64,000 nt of DNA from Ichthyophis bannanicus (taxonomy: Eukaryota; Chordata; Amphibia; Gymnophiona; Ichthyophiidae): positions 1,352,693,834 through 1,352,757,833 of the forward strand of contig CM066033.1 of assembly GCA_033557465.1 (NCBI GenBank), written 5' to 3'. Both the position numbers and the translations under genes were made by a program. Positions 29,241 through 40,542 of the stretch are shown in pieces; position 1 is the stretch's first letter; the number at the start of each line of letters is the position of its first letter. Under the pieces are notes generated by a model, which worked only from the letters and a program-made list of their open reading frames with translations, was not told the origin of the DNA and did not search any database.

Positions 29241-31731
29241 TTAATAATGGTTTATTGACCTTTCCTCCAGGAACTTGTCCAAACCTTTTTTAAACCCAGC
29301 TACACTAACAGCCTTTACTACATCCTCCAGTAATAAATTCCAGAGTTTGATTACATGCTGAGTGAAAAAATATTTTCTTTTATTAGTCTTAAATAGTTTA
29401 CCCTGTAGCTTCATTGCATGTCCCCTAGTCTTTCTATATTCTGATAACGTAAACAATCGATCTACATTTATCCGTTCATTAATTTATAGACTTCTATCAT
29501 ATCTACCCTCAGCCATCTCTTTTCCAGGTTAAAGAGCCCTAATCTTTTTAGCCTTTCTTCATAGGAGTATCTTTCCATCCCCTTTATGATTTTGGTGGCT
29601 CTTCTCTGAACCTTTTCTAGTATCGCTATATCCTTTTCAAAATACGACGACCAGAATTGCACACAATATTCAAGGTGCCGGACGCACCATGGAACGATAT
29701 AGAGGCATTATAATATCTTTTGTTTCATTTTCCATTCCTTTCCTTATGATACCTAGCAATCTATTTTCTCTCTTGGCTGCCGCTGCACACTGGGCCGAGG
29801 GTTTTAACTTGTTATCCACAATGATGCTTAAATCTTTTTCCTGGGTGGTGGTTCCTAATGTGGAACCTTGGATCGTGTAACCATAGTGTGGGTTGTGCTT
29901 CCCTAGGTGCATAACTTTGCACTTGTCCACATTAAATTTCATCTGCCATTTTGATGCCCAGTCTTCCAATTTATCAAGATCCTCTTGCAATTTTCCACAA
30001 TCCTCTTGGGTTTTAACAACTTTAAATAGTTTTGTGTCATCTGCAAATTTGATAACCTCACTCGTTATTCCACTTTCCAGGTTATTTATGAATATGTCAA
30101 AAAGCAGCGGACCCAGCAGAGATCCCTGGGGTACACCACTATTCACCTTTCTATTCACCAATTGGGAAAATTGGCCATTTAGCCCTAACCTCTGCTTTCT
30201 ATCTTTTAACCAGTTCCTGATCCACAGTAGTACACTGCCTCCTATCCCATGATTCTTTAGTTTTGCCAAAAGTCTCTGATGAGGGACCTTGTCAAAGGCT
30301 TTCTGAAAGTCCAGATACACTATATCAACCGACTCACCTTTGTCCACCTGTTTATTCACACCTTCAAAAAAAACATAACAGATTAGTAAGACAAGATCTT
30401 CCTTGTCTAAAACCATGTTGGCTGTCTCCCATTAGGCCGTGACTATCTACATGCTGTGTAATTTTATTCTTTATGATGGTTTCTTCCTTTTTCCCGGTAC
30501 TGACGTCAGGCTCACCAGTCTGTAGTTTCCTGGATCACCTTGGAACCCTTTTTAAAAATTGATGTTACACTGGCGATCCCGCAGTCTTCAGGTATTAGAG
30601 ATGATTTTTATGATAGTTCACAGATTACTAATAGCAGGTCTGCAATCTCATATTTCAGTTCTTTCAACACCCTTGGATGTATACCATCCGGCCCAGGTGA
30701 TTTGCTACTCTTCAGTTTATCTAATAGTTGTAATACATCTTACCGATGTATCGATATTTCCACCAATTCTTCCGCACCTTTAAATACCTCTTCAGTCATG
30801 CGTAACATCCCTACATCTTCCTCAGTAAAGACCGAAGCAAAAAATTCATTCAGTCTCTCTGCTATCGCCTTGTTGCCTCTTAGTGCCCCTTTAACCCCTG
30901 TATTATCTAATGGACCAACTGACTCTCTCACAGGTTTTTTGCTACGAATGTACTTGAAAAAGTCTTTATTTAATGTTTTTGCTTCCGAAGCAAGCTTCTT
31001 CTCAAACTCTCCCTTTGCCTGCCTTATCAATGCCTTGCATTTGACTTGCCAGTGCTTGTGCTGTTTCCAGGTTTCATCGTTTGGCTCTTTTTTCCATTTC
31101 CTGAAAGATGCTTTTTTGCAACAACAGCCTCTCTGACCTCACCTTTAAACCATGCTGGCAGTTTCTTAGACTTCCTTCCACTTTTCTTAAAGCGTGGAAT
31201 ACAGCTGATCTGGGCTGCCAAGATAGTATTTTTCAACACCACCCAAGCTTGATGTAAGTCTTTAACCTTTGCAACTGCTCCTTTTAGTTTTTTTCTTAAC
31301 TAATTGCCTCATTTTATCAGTCTCCCTTTCGAAAGTTAAAAGATAGTACTGTGGATTTCCTTACTATCCCTCCTCCACTAATTAAATCGAAGGCGATCAT
31401 GCTATGATCACTATTGCCAAGTGGCCCCAACACCCTTATCTCTTGAACTGGATCCTGGCGTTCCACTATGGACTAGGTCTAATATGGCTTCCCCTCTGGT
31501 CGGTTTATGAACCAGCCTCTCCAAGAAGCAGTCATTTGTTTCATCTAGGAACTTTATCTCCCTAGCATGTCCTGCCGTGACACTGACACAGTCGATACCC
31601 GGGTAATTGAAATCACCCATTATTATTACTGCGCTGTAACTTTTGTTAGCTTCCTTGATTTCTTTGAGCATTTCATCATCCATTTGGTCATTCTGGCCAG
31701 GCGGTTGATAGTACACCCCCACTGCCATCAC
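29241..31731 (-). pseudogene. CR1 ORF2 (endonuclease, RT, C-terminal region), broken
   Basis: From the 5' side (right): an endonuclease piece with MMAVGVYYQPPGQNDQ and IIMGDFNYPGIDC (31731-31411). A linker follows with KKLPAWFKGEVREAVV and FEKKLASEAKTLNKDFFKYI (31242-30740). The RT frame of 248 codons (30416-29670) shows [37 protein letters not shown] and the catalytic FADDTKLF. The C-terminal part continues in other frames to 29241 ([19 protein letters not shown]). At least four frame breaks are present. The RT block itself is open and has all catalytic residues. Confidence 0.85.
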
Positions 31732-31949
31732 CTTCCCCTTTTTACATGGAATTTCAATCCATAGAGATTATACAGCAAATTTTGTTTCCTGCAAAATTTT
31801 AATCCTTTCTGACTCAATGCCCTCTCTAACATAGAGCGCATCCCCTCTACCAATTTGATCAGGTCTATCATTGCGATATAGTTTGTTCCCAGGTATCACA
31901 GTGTCCCATTGGTTGTCCTCCTTCCACCATGTGTCTGATATATTCCAAT

Positions 31950-32106
31950 CATATTTATTTATTTGGTTTTCATTTGTATACCGCTACTTCCAGCGATCAG
32001 TAGCAGTTTACTTTGCACAGCAAATTTGGTTAGATATGATAGGAATCAATATTATTTACATTTTCATTGTGGGATAATTGTATATACATTTATACATTTT
32101 ATTTTA
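31950..32106 (-). mobile_element. L2-like/SINE 3' tail inserted in CR1
   Basis: On the minus strand it ends with CTGATCGCTGGAAGTAGCGG, TATACAAATG and AAAT repeats, the same tail as the SINE at 28174-28503. CR1 sequence resumes at about 32110. No head is seen. Confidence 0.65.
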
Positions 32107-32249
32107 TTTTTTTTAGATAGTTTGAGACACCTCACCATAACCTCTCATTTAGTGCTATATATTCTCTCCCATCTTATTTTTTAGACTTCTAGCATTTGCA
32201 TACAAGCATTTTAGAGCCTGTATTTTATTCATATTAATTTGGCTATTGG

Positions 32250-32703
32250 TGTTCTCGTAGAAGAATCCTATCGCTGCTGCTGTGGCTCTTCTAGAGGGAG
32301 CCTTTTTCAGCTATGGGTTCTCGGTAGCCTATAGCTAGGGAGTCCCATATGTGAGGACTGACTTCCTGCTTGTTCCTGGAGAAAGCGTAGTTACTCACCT
32401 ATAACAGGTGTTCTCCAGGGACAGCAGGAATCACTCCTCACGACCCTCCCTCCTCCCCTGGGGTTGCAGTCCTTTGATTAATTTTTTCTCATTTTTGCCG
32501 TCTTTTTAGCTATGTCATCTGACTGAGCAAGATGGCACCCTTGGGCGGGAAGGGGACCGCGCATGCGCGATGTAATCCCAAAGGCTTTCTTTGAAAGCTG
32601 GGGAATTGCTCCGCACGAGGGCTCTGTCGGCACCGACGTCACCCATATGTGAGGACTGATTCCTGCTGTCCCTGGAGAACACCTGTTACAGGTGAGAAAC
32701 TAC
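32250..32703 (+). mobile_element. DIRS-A copy 3, 3' end only
   Basis: This holds the last 450 bp of a DIRS-A element: the internal complementary region (about 32343-32441), the right ITR (32521-32658) and the right extension ending at GAAACTAC (32703). The NRF1-type palindrome GCGCATGCGC is intact at about 32560. Gag, pol and recombinase are missing, so this is an end left by truncation or recombination within a CR1 array. Confidence 0.85.
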
Positions 32704-33345
32704 ACGTTCTTTCCAAGGTGCATAACTTTGCACTTGTCCACATTTAATGTCAACTACCATTTGGATGCCCAGTCTTGCAGTTTATCAAGATCCTCTTGCA
32801 ATTTTCCACAATCCTCATGGGTTTTAATAACTTTTAATAGTTTCATGTCATCTGCAAATTTGATAACTTCACTCGTTATTCCCTTTTCCAGGTCATTTAT
32901 GAATATGTCAAAAAGCAGCGGACCCAGCACAGATCCCTGGGGTACGCCACTATTCACCTTTATCCATTGGGAAAATTGGCCATTTAGTCCTACCCTCTGC
33001 TATCTTTTAACCAGTTCTTGATCCACTATAGTGCACTGCTTCCTATTCCATAACTTTTTAGTTTTGCCAAAAGTCTCTGATGATGGATCTTGTCATAGGC
33101 TTTCTGAAAGTCCAGATGCACTATATCAACCGACTCACCTGTTTATTCACACCTTCAAAAAAACATAAGAGATTACTAAGACAAGACCTTCCTTGGCTAA
33201 AGCCATGTTGGCTATCTCCCATTAAGCCATGACTATCTGCATGTTTAGTAATTTTGTTCTTTATGATGGTTTCTACCATTTTTCCCGGTACTGATATCAG
33301 GCTCACTGGTCTGTAGTTTCCCAGAAAACCCCTGGAACCCTTTTT
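32704..33345 (-). mobile_element. CR1 RT fragment, minus strand
   Basis: The minus-strand reading has [18 protein letters not shown], the catalytic KFADDMKLL (32957-32754) and, further right, HGFSQGRSCLSNLLCF. The two parts are in different frames. It lacks both CR1 ends. It may be the flank displaced when DIRS-A copy 3 inserted, but the coordinates do not continue the CR1 on the left in order. Confidence 0.8.
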
Positions 33346-33419
33346 AAAAATTGGAGTGGAGAAGGTTTTGTTGCGAGTTTTTTTTTTGTTTTTTTTTTTT
33401 GTTTATCCGTATGTCTGCT
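33346..33419. repeat. T-rich low-complexity stretch
   Basis: Two runs of 10-12 T joined by G (about 33380-33402) lie between CR1 and L2-like sequence. They could be a poly(A) relic on the minus strand. Confidence 0.5.
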
Positions 33420-33936
33420 GGCAAGTCCAGTAGGTTCTGATTACCTCTGCACCTTTTTTCTAGTGGTTGTTAGTGTGCAGTGGGAATTAAAATATGGTGA
33501 CAACTGGTCGTGTAGAGATTTGAATATGTTCATCATTGATGTGTTTAATTCAGCTGTATATGGGTAGCCAGTGTAAATCTTTTAAAATAGGGGTAATGTG
33601 ATTGTTCTTTCTTGCTTTTACAATGGTGCTTGCTGCATTGTGTTGAACCATCTGTAGCTGATGAAGTGCATATTTGGGGTGCCCCTGGTATATGCTGTTA
33701 CTGAAATCCAGGAGGGGGAAGATGAGGGCCTGTAGTACTGAGCAGAAGTCGGACATTGCTAGTAGAGGTCGAAGGTTGAGGAGCATTTTTATCTTGTGAT
33801 TCTGGTGATATGGGAGGAGAGGTTGAGCTGCTGGTCAACTGTTATGCCCAGATATTTCATTTCCTGCTTGTTTTCTAGTTCCATATCATGGATTCCAAGT
33901 GTTTTGGAGGGTGAGAATGTCTTGTTTCTGGACATA
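33420..33936 (-). pseudogene. L2-like LINE ORF2 piece, minus strand (split by CR1)
   Basis: The minus-strand frame at 33786-33550 reads FPLLDFSNSIYQGHPKYAL and LKDLHWLPIY, the C-terminal L2-like pattern. The reading is interrupted at 33936 by a plus-strand CR1 and resumes at 35064. Confidence 0.7.
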
Positions 33937-35063
33937 CAGGGCTAAATGGCCAATTTTCCCAATGGAGAAAGGTGAATAGTGGTGTACCCCAGGGATCTGT
34001 GCTGGGTCCGCTGCTTTTTGACATATTCATAAATGACCTGGAAAGTGGAATAACGAGTGAGGTTATCAAATTTGCTGATGACACAAAACTATTTAAAGTT
34101 GTTAAAACCCAGGAGGATTGTGGAAAATTGCAAGAGGATCTTGATAAATTGGAAGACTGGGCATCAAAATGGCAGATGAAATTTAATGTGGAGAAGTGCA
34201 AGGTTATGCACCTAGGGAAGAACAACCCAAACTATGGTTACACGATGCAAGGTTCCACATTAGGAACCACCACCCAAGAAAAAGATTTAGGCGTCCTTGT
34301 GGATACCATGTTAAAACCCTCGGCCCAGTGTGCAGCGGCGGCCAAGAGAGCAAATAGAATGCTAGGTATGATAAGGAAAGGAATGGAAAATAAAACAAAA
34401 GATATTATAATGCCTCTATATCGTTCCATGGTGAGACCGCACCTTGAATATTGTGTGCAATTCTGGTCGCCATATCTTAAAAAGGATATAGCAATTTTAG
34501 AAAAGGTTCAGAGAAGAGCCACCAAAATGGTAAAGGGGATGGAAGGCTACTCCTATGAAGAAAGGCTAAAAAGGTTGGGGCTCTTTAACCTGGAAAAGAG
34601 ACGGCTGAGGGGAGATATGATAGAAGTCTATAAATTAATGAACGGAGTGGAACGGGTAAACGTAGATCGATTGTTTACCTTATCAGAATATAGAAAGACT
34701 AGGGGACATGCAATGAAGCTACAGGGTAAACTATTTAAGACTAATAAAAGAAAATATTTTTTCACTCAACGTGTAATCAAACTCTGGAATTTGTTACCGG
34801 AGGATGTAGTAAAGGCTGTTAGTGTAGCTGGGTTTAAAAAAGGTTTGGACAAGTTCCTGGAGGAAAGGTCCATAAACCATTATTAAGAAGGGACCCAGGA
34901 TATCAATGCTTGAACCAATACAAGCATTGTGGAACCTGTGTCCCTTGGGGAAACTGCTAGGTACGTATGACCTAGATTGGCCACTGTTGGAAACAGAATA
35001 CTGGGCTTGATGGACCTTGGTCTGACCCAGTATGGCATATCTTATGTTCTTATATGTTCTTAT
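33937..35063 (+). mobile_element. CR1 LINE, 5'-truncated, plus strand
   Basis: It starts mid-RT and ends with the CR1 3' signature GACCTTGGTCTGACCCAGTA and TTCTTATATGTTCTTATG at 35045-35062. It lies inside a minus-strand L2-like LINE. It is the best preserved CR1 in the window. Confidence 0.88.
33972..34886 (+). CDS. CR1 ORF2, C-terminal 304 residues, open
   Basis: This is an uninterrupted frame from the RT palm to the natural stop. It contains [20 protein letters not shown], the catalytic [42 protein letters not shown] and [14 protein letters not shown], and ends [10 protein letters not shown]. Catalytic Asp-Asp is intact. The endonuclease, the first RT motifs and ORF1 are missing because the insertion is 5'-truncated; the first ATG is internal and not a true start. 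It would not make a working protein, but its integrity points to a fairly recent insertion. Confidence 0.8.
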   Translation: MNSGVPQGSVLGPLLFDIFINDLESGITSEVIKFADDTKLFKVVKTQEDCGKLQEDLDKLEDWASKWQMKFNVEKCKVMHLGKNNPNYGYTMQGSTLGTTTQEKDLGVLVDTMLKPSAQCAAAAKRANRMLGMIRKGMENKTKDIIMPLYRSMVRPHLEYCVQFWSPYLKKDIAILEKVQRRATKMVKGMEGYSYEERLKRLGLFNLEKRRLRGDMIEVYKLMNGVERVNVDRLFTLSEYRKTRGHAMKLQGKLFKTNKRKYFFTQRVIKLWNLLPEDVVKAVSVAGFKKGLDKFLEERSINHY

Positions 35064-35377
35064 GTACAGAGTTCTTCTGTTTTTTTTTTTTAATTGATCT
35101 GTGGCCTGTGTTCATGTAGCCATTGTGAGATTTCTTGGAAGCAGTTTTTTTGCTTAGGTTTTGGAGTAAGAATGCCCATAAGGTGTAAACATCATGATAT
35201 CGTCCGCATAGATCCTGTAGAGAATATTGTTTTTGTGGAATATAGTACATATGGTTTGCATGAATATGTTGAAGAGTAGTGAAGATAATTCAGAGCCTTG
35301 TGAAACTCCTTTGAATTGTCTGTATAGTGCTGACTTGTTTGGTCCTATGCATACTTGTTGGTGACGGTCTGATAAGT
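35064..35377 (-). pseudogene. L2-like LINE ORF2 piece, minus strand (RT catalytic region)
   Basis: It continues the copy at 33420-33936 after the CR1. On the minus strand, about 35205 encodes IYADDIM, the RT catalytic box, surrounded by decayed sequence. It is interrupted again at about 35378 by another L2-like insertion. Confidence 0.6.
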
Positions 35378-36040
35378 ATGATTTATTTATTCACAATTTT
35401 TGATATACTGTTAGGGCCGGAGCATAAAAGCAGTTTACAATATTATGGCTGCTACAGAATGGAAAAAGAAAGGAACACCTGTAAATCAACAGGATAGTAA
35501 AGGAAACAAGGACAGAAGAGGGGAAAGTGGACATGAAACAGCTACACACAAATGAGACACACAAAAGTGGGGTTCTTACAAACAAGCCAGTTGGGGGGAA
35601 GAGGCTGGAGGTTAAAGGCTAACTTAAAAAGATGTGTCTTTAAAGTAGCTTTAAACCGTGGAAAGGATAGCTCAGAGTGGAGGGTAAGAGGAAGAGAGTT
35701 CCAGAGGACGGGTCCCAAAAAGATAAAGGCTGCCCCTCTAGTGCACTCAAGATGAGCCATAGAGACAGATGGCAGAGCCAACTGGTGGGTATGGACAGAG
35801 CGGAGCAGACAATGTGGGTGATGAAAATGAAGAAGATTGACCAAATAGCAGGGGGTGGCATTGTGAATAACCTTATGAACAAAAATGAGAATTTTATACT
35901 GTATACAGTAGCAGACAGGTAACCAATGGAGGTAAATGAGAAGAGGAGAAACATGGTCGAAACGTGAGGATTGTGCGAGTATATGGGCAGCTGTATTCTG
36001 AAGCAACTTTGTAATATGTGGATCTGATATTGATTCCATT
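35378..36040 (-). pseudogene. Second L2-like LINE, 3' part, minus strand
   Basis: The tail with AAAT repeats lies at 35378-35395. The frame at 36039-35542 (165 codons) reads KLLQNTAAHILAQSSRFDHV, LHWLPVCYCIQYKILIF, PVLWNSLPLTLHSELSFP and KTHLFKLAFNL. It differs in sequence from the host L2-like element around it, so it is a separate family member inserted into that element. The ORF part is open, with few lesions. Confidence 0.75.
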
Positions 36041-36924
36041 TGAGTGGGGTGCTACTGACTCCAGTGACTTGTAGTCTTGTAGGTAGTAGTTTGAATGGAG
36101 TCAAATTCCGCGGTTATGTCTATGAAGATTAGGATATAGGCATGGTTAAGCTTCTCTGTGCCTCTTAATATTGTATCTAGTAGTGTTGTCAGAAGTGTTT
36201 TTACTCCATGGTGTAGTCTAAATCCGTGCTGGTGTTGATCTAATGGAGAGTGCTTGTCAATATGGTTCTGACGTTGCTGCAATACTATTGTTCAATTATT
36301 TTTGAGATGAAGGGGAGGCTGCTGTTGGGCCTGTAAGAGGCATGGCCTCCTTTGTCAGCTGTGGGATTTTTTTAGAATAGGTCATACTGAGGTCATTTTA
36401 AGTTCCTTAGGTAGGAAACACTGTTCGAGTGAGATTTGTGCCATCTTGCAGATAACTGGAGACAGCTCAGATCTGGCTATCTTTATTTATTTATTTACAT
36501 TCTCTTATATACCGCGCTATTCTGAATCAGTGCGGTTTACATTGAACAAACTGAAATTACATTGAACAGGGCATTATAACTTGGAGATAACTATTTTACA
36601 GGGAACATGGGCCATGGAGGGTTAAGTGGCTTGCCCAAGACCACAAGGAGCACCTGTGGGACTAGAAACCCCAGTCCTTCCGGCCCAAGGTTGCTGTCCT
36701 CTAGTGGGATTTGAACCCCCGACCTTCCGGCCTGAAGTACCTTGCCCCAACCACTAGGCCACTCCTCCACTCCTACTGACAGGGCATGGGTGCAAAGGTG
36801 AGGTGGTGGTGTTGAGGCTGCTGATAATGTGTTCTGTGTTTTTGTCAGAGATAGTCAAAGGTTATCCATTGATTTATTGGTGGAATTATTTTCTAGCAGT
36901 GTGTGTGGTATATTGTCGGTGGGT
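36041..36924 (-). pseudogene. L2-like LINE ORF2 piece, minus strand (RT N-terminal), split by a SINE
   Basis: The minus-strand frame at 36282-36052 reads HSPLDQHQHGFRLHHGVKTL and ILIFIDITAEFDSI, the RT finger and palm, upstream of the catalytic box at 35205. Sequence further right is decayed. A SINE occupies 36482-36778 and the remainder ends near 36924 at a CR1. Confidence 0.65.
36482..36778 (-). repeat. tRNA-headed CORE-type SINE, minus strand
   Basis: This is a full copy on the minus strand. From the right it has GGCCTAGTGGTTGGGGCAAG, the B box, the duplicated B-box block (GGCCGGAAGG ... GGGCCGGAAGGACTGGGG), the core CTTGGGCAAGCCACTTAACC and the tail hairpin with AAAT repeats at 36482-36495. 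It is almost identical to the copy at 58045-58343. Confidence 0.85.
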
Positions 36925-38042
36925 CCTATCATCTGTCTGTTCATTCTGGCCAGGTGGGCGGTAGTACAGTCCCACTGCCATTCCTCTCTCCCTTTTACAA
37001 GGAATTTCTATCCATAGAGATTCTATAGTGTATTTTATTTCCTGCAAAACCTTTATACTGTTTGATTCAATGCCGTCTTTAATGTACAGCGCCACACCTC
37101 CACCTATGTGATCTACCCTATCAATGCGATTTAGTTTGTAGCCTGGTATCACAGTGTCCCCTTGGTTATTCTCCTTGACCAGGTCTCTGAGATGACAATT
37201 ATATCTAACCTTTCATTCAGTGCTATACATTCTAACTCTTGCTTATTATTTTTTATACTTCTAGAATTTGCATACAAGCATTTCAAAGTTTTCGTTTTCT
37301 TCATATTAACAGTCTGGCTATCGGATAACAGGGATAATTTGGAATCTTTCAACTGGGGTGGTTTTTTTTTCCTTAAAGGCACCTGGGTTATTTTTACTTT
37401 TATTGGAACTTTTCTATCAGGATGCCCTAACTTCCCTGTTTTGCTAGTATCCTTCAAATATACGTCATTCCGAACCATGCACTCTTGGGTGACTGTCGAC
37501 TTCCCCAATTTTCTAGTTTAAAAGCTGTTTTATCTCCTTTTTAAAGGTTAATGACAGCAGCCTGGTTCTACCCTGGTTGAGGTGGAGCCTGTCATTTCGA
37601 AAAAGCCCCCCCCCCCCCCATTCCCCAGAATGGTGCTCAATTCCTAACAAATCCGAAACCCTCTTCCTTGCATCATCATCTCATCCATGCATTGAGACTC
37701 CGGAGCTCTGCCTGCTTCTTGGTTCTTGCACGTGGAATGGGAAGCATTTTTGAGTGTGCTACCCTGGAAGTTCTGGATTGCAATGGTCTACCTAAAAGCC
37801 CTAATTTGGCTTCCAGAAGCTCCCTACCACACTTATGTTATTAGTACCAACATGTACCAAGACATCAGGTTCCTCCCCAGCACTATCTAAAACCTTATCT
37901 ACGTGAAACATGAGGTCTGCTACCTTTGCACCAGGCAGGCATGTTACCAAGCAGTCCTCATGTCCACCAGCCATCCAGCTATCTACATGTCTAATGATCA
38001 AATTGCCATCCATAATGGCCATTTGTTCCTCATAGGAAGCCT
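36925..38042 (-). pseudogene. CR1 5' part: endonuclease start and ORF1 remnant, minus strand
   Basis: The ORF2 start is read at 37508-36886: KTLKCLYANSRSIKNNKQEL and LDIIVISETWSRRI (endonuclease), then ALYIKDGIESN, SLWIEIPCKRERGMAVGLYY. Further right (38238-37801, in part) is ORF1 sequence HEDCLVTCLPGAKVADLMFH and EEPDVLVHVGTNN. This resembles the CR1 ORF1 region with an esterase/SGNH-like fold. A run of 16-18 C lies at about 37602-37619. RT and the 3' end are absent on the left. The right end meets DIRS-B. Confidence 0.8.
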
Positions 38043-39720
38043 CCAGGCTTGTCAACTGGCTGGAGATCAAAGCGATCAGTTTGGCTCTGGGGGCTTTCGT
38101 CCCTTTTTGGAGGGCAAAGCAGTCTGGGTCTTTTCTGACAGCACTATAGCAATGGCCTATGTCAGCAAACAGGGAAGGATCTGAAGTGCCAGGGTGACAC
38201 TCAAGTTGGTTGCTCTGTGCAGCTGGCCAGAGGAGCACCCGTTGGCTTTCTTGTCAGTGCACATAGTGGGTGTGGACTTCATTCAGGCTGACTTTCTCAG
38301 TCAGAATACAGTGACTCCCAGAGAGCACAAACTGAATCCCATGCATAGTGAAGTGATGGGGGTCTCTCGGATTTGAGCTTACAGCCATGCACAACTGTGC
38401 GAAGTGTAGTCGCTTCTTTAGTCACCACAAAGTCCCACAAGTGGTGGGCTTAGACACTCTGCTTCAAACATGCACTCAGAAAGGGATGGTCTACATTTTT
38501 CCCCCATGCATTCTGGTGAGCCACCTCCTCTGCAGATTTCAAATACATTTGGGTCTAGCTGGCCATGGTATCTGGACCTGATGGCTCTACTGGTGGGTCC
38601 TTCCCTTTGGCTTCTACAGAAGGACATTCTTTTTCAAGGAGCCCTAGTAATGGAAAGCCCTGTTACCTTCCTGCTTTTGACTTGGCCCTTGAGAAGGGCA
38701 GAGTAGCTAAGTACGGCGACTTGGACACCATTGTCAATATTGTGTTCAAGGTCCATAAGGCCTCTCATTCCTTAGCCTATGCCAGATTATGGATGTTTTA
38801 TGAGAGGTGGTGTGCTTCTCAGTCCCTGAAGGTTAGAAAAGCAAACATCGGCCATGTTGGCCTTTTACAGATGGGCTTGGACTAAGGTTTGGCCCTGATC
38901 TTTCTCTCAAGGTAGAGGTGACAGCCTTGGCATGCTACTGGTGGTGGGTACAGAGCGGATTCTTGTTGTCCCACCCTGATATGGTTCACTTCCTCAGTAT
39001 AGCTAAGCACATTTGATTGCCGGTGCACCCAGTCATCTCTCAGTGGAGTCTCTTATTGGTATTGAAGACTTCAAAGGGTTTGCCTTTCAAACCCATTTGC
39101 AAGGCAGCTCTTGAAGATTTGACACTTAAGGTGATTTTTTTTTCCTCGTGATGATTTTTTCCACCAGACAGGTCTCAGAGCTGCAATCCTTGCCCTGCTG
39201 AGAGCTTTTTACGGATCTCCACAACCTCAGTCTCTTTGCGTAGAGTCCAATTTTCTCTTCGAAAAGTGATTTCCCCTTTTCACCTAAATCAGAAAGTGGT
39301 CTTGCCCTCTTTGCAGAGGACAATTTATTTTTGGATTCCCCACTGTGTCTCTTCAACTTGATGAGCTTTTTGCGTTGGTTGGATTATCTGTTTGTGCTTT
39401 TCAGTGCAAAGAAAGGTCAAACAGCAGCTAAATCCTCCATTTTCTGTTGGCTCAGAGGGGCCATTGGTTCAGCATATGATTTGGCCGGGAAGCAGGTGCT
39501 GGATGGAGTCTAAGTTCACTCGACTAGGTTGAAGGCTCCCGCCTATGCTGAGTCTGTCTTGGTGCCTTTTTGAGTACTTTTGTGAAGCACTACCAATTTC
39601 ATGTGGGAAGAAGTGCTGATGGCACCTTTGGCAAGGCTTTTTTAGCCAGAACATCATCTTCCTCCCACTCGGGAGGGGAAGGGGGCAGTCCTGCACTATT
39701 GGATACATCCCACTCTTCTG
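38043..39720 (+). pseudogene. DIRS-B RNase H and tyrosine recombinase, decayed
   Basis: RNase H: LEIKAISLALGAF, VFSDSTIAMAYVSKQG (about 38130) and VDFIQADFLSQNTV. The recombinase N-terminus is ASHSLAYARLWMFYERWCAS near 38760. The catalytic domain is scattered over frames and ends with KSSIFCWLRGAIGSAYDL (39430-39483) and HSTRLKAPAYAES (about 39517-39556), the His-Ser-x-Arg box. The final Tyr region is unclear. Many stops are present. Confidence 0.7.
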
Positions 39721-39815
39721 AACTAGTCTAACAGGATGATAAGGAAAGAGATTTTGATCATACCTGATAATCCTCCTTTTCTTCAGTCCTGCTAGATCAG
39801 TCTAAGACCTGCCCT
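39715..39815 (+). repeat. DIRS-B internal complementary region
   Basis: It contains AACTAGTCTAACAGGATGAT, GATCATACCTGATAATCC and CAGTCCTGCTAGATCAGTC. Its inverse matches the split right end: GGTCTAGCAAGACTTATAG at 40117-40135, then ATCAGGTATGATCAAAAT at about 46289-46306. Confidence 0.72.
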
Positions 39816-40160
39816 GGAAGACTTTGCTGTGGGTTGGGAAGTCCTACTGCCTTTTCAATTCTTAGCTGTTGCAGAGCCTGATGAGTTGTAAGATTAGAAT
39901 AAGACAGCCAAATCTGAGTTCAGATCGTTTCAGTTGTTTCCTAATAATTTCAGAGTTTTTCTCTGAGGTTTTTCAGTTTTTACCTACTGCTTAGGAAGAC
40001 TCTTACTGGCTTCTCTGTGTGGCCCCAGAGATTATATCCCCTGATGACATCATAGAAAACTGCTCAAGTCTGCATCAACCTATTGGCAAGAGGGCATAAC
40101 CCACTTGTCTGTATTGGTCTAGCAAGACTTATAGAGATTCTCTAGAACCAAGCAGGAAGT

Positions 40161-40298
40161 CAGTCCACACATATGGGTGACGTCGGCGCTGACGGAGCCC
40201 CCGTGCGGAGCATTTCCCCAGATTTCAAGGAAAGCCTTTGGGAATGCAGCACGCATGCGCGGTCCCCTTCCCGCCCAAGAGTGCCATCTTGCTCAGTC
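40161..40298 (+). repeat. DIRS-A copy 2, left ITR
   Basis: The 138 bp are inverse to 46101-46238 with several mismatches. They keep TGACGTCGGCG, an NRF1-like ACGCATGCGC (40251-40260) and GCCATCTT. Confidence 0.88.
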
Positions 40299-40542
40299 TT
40301 CTTTCTTCCGCGGAGCCCGACGGACGTGAGTTTGTGTCACCCGGTAAAAAAGTGATTTTCTACGTTTTTTTCGTGGGTTTACCCGGTTCGACGCCAGTTC
40401 CCCTTCCTGCCTGGGCCAGGTACACCAGTATCGAGCCCAAAGTTAGTTTTTTGTTTTTTGTCCTTCGAGATTAGCGTTCGCGCTTTTTTTGTGTGTTTCA
40501 CTGGCAGCCTGGTCTTTTGAACTCGTAGGGGCCCTTTTTCCC

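Larger units (their letters stand above)
29189..32249 (-). mobile_element. CR1 LINE, minus strand, long decayed copy
   Basis: The 3' end is at 29189 (CTTATGTTCTTATGTTC on the minus strand). ORF2 runs upstream through RT to part of the endonuclease, and sequence up to 32249 matches the 5' region of the CR1 at 36.9 kb. An L2-like/SINE tail is inserted at 31950-32106. The right end meets a DIRS-A 3' end. Confidence 0.85.
38043..40137 (+). mobile_element. DIRS-B element, 3' part (RNase H, recombinase, ICR, right ITR)
   Basis: This belongs to a second DIRS family. RNase H and recombinase remnants are followed by an internal complementary region (about 39715-39815) and a right terminal repeat (about 40020-40137). 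The last bases of the element lie at 46284-46307, after DIRS-A copy 2, which is inserted in the terminal repeat. The same family appears as a 5' part at 60.0-64.0 kb. Confidence 0.78.

Noticed and set aside
37903..38184. 93-codon plus-strand frame as a gene
   Set aside because: It is a chance join of antisense CR1 ORF1 and sense DIRS-B RNase H across the element border near 38042.
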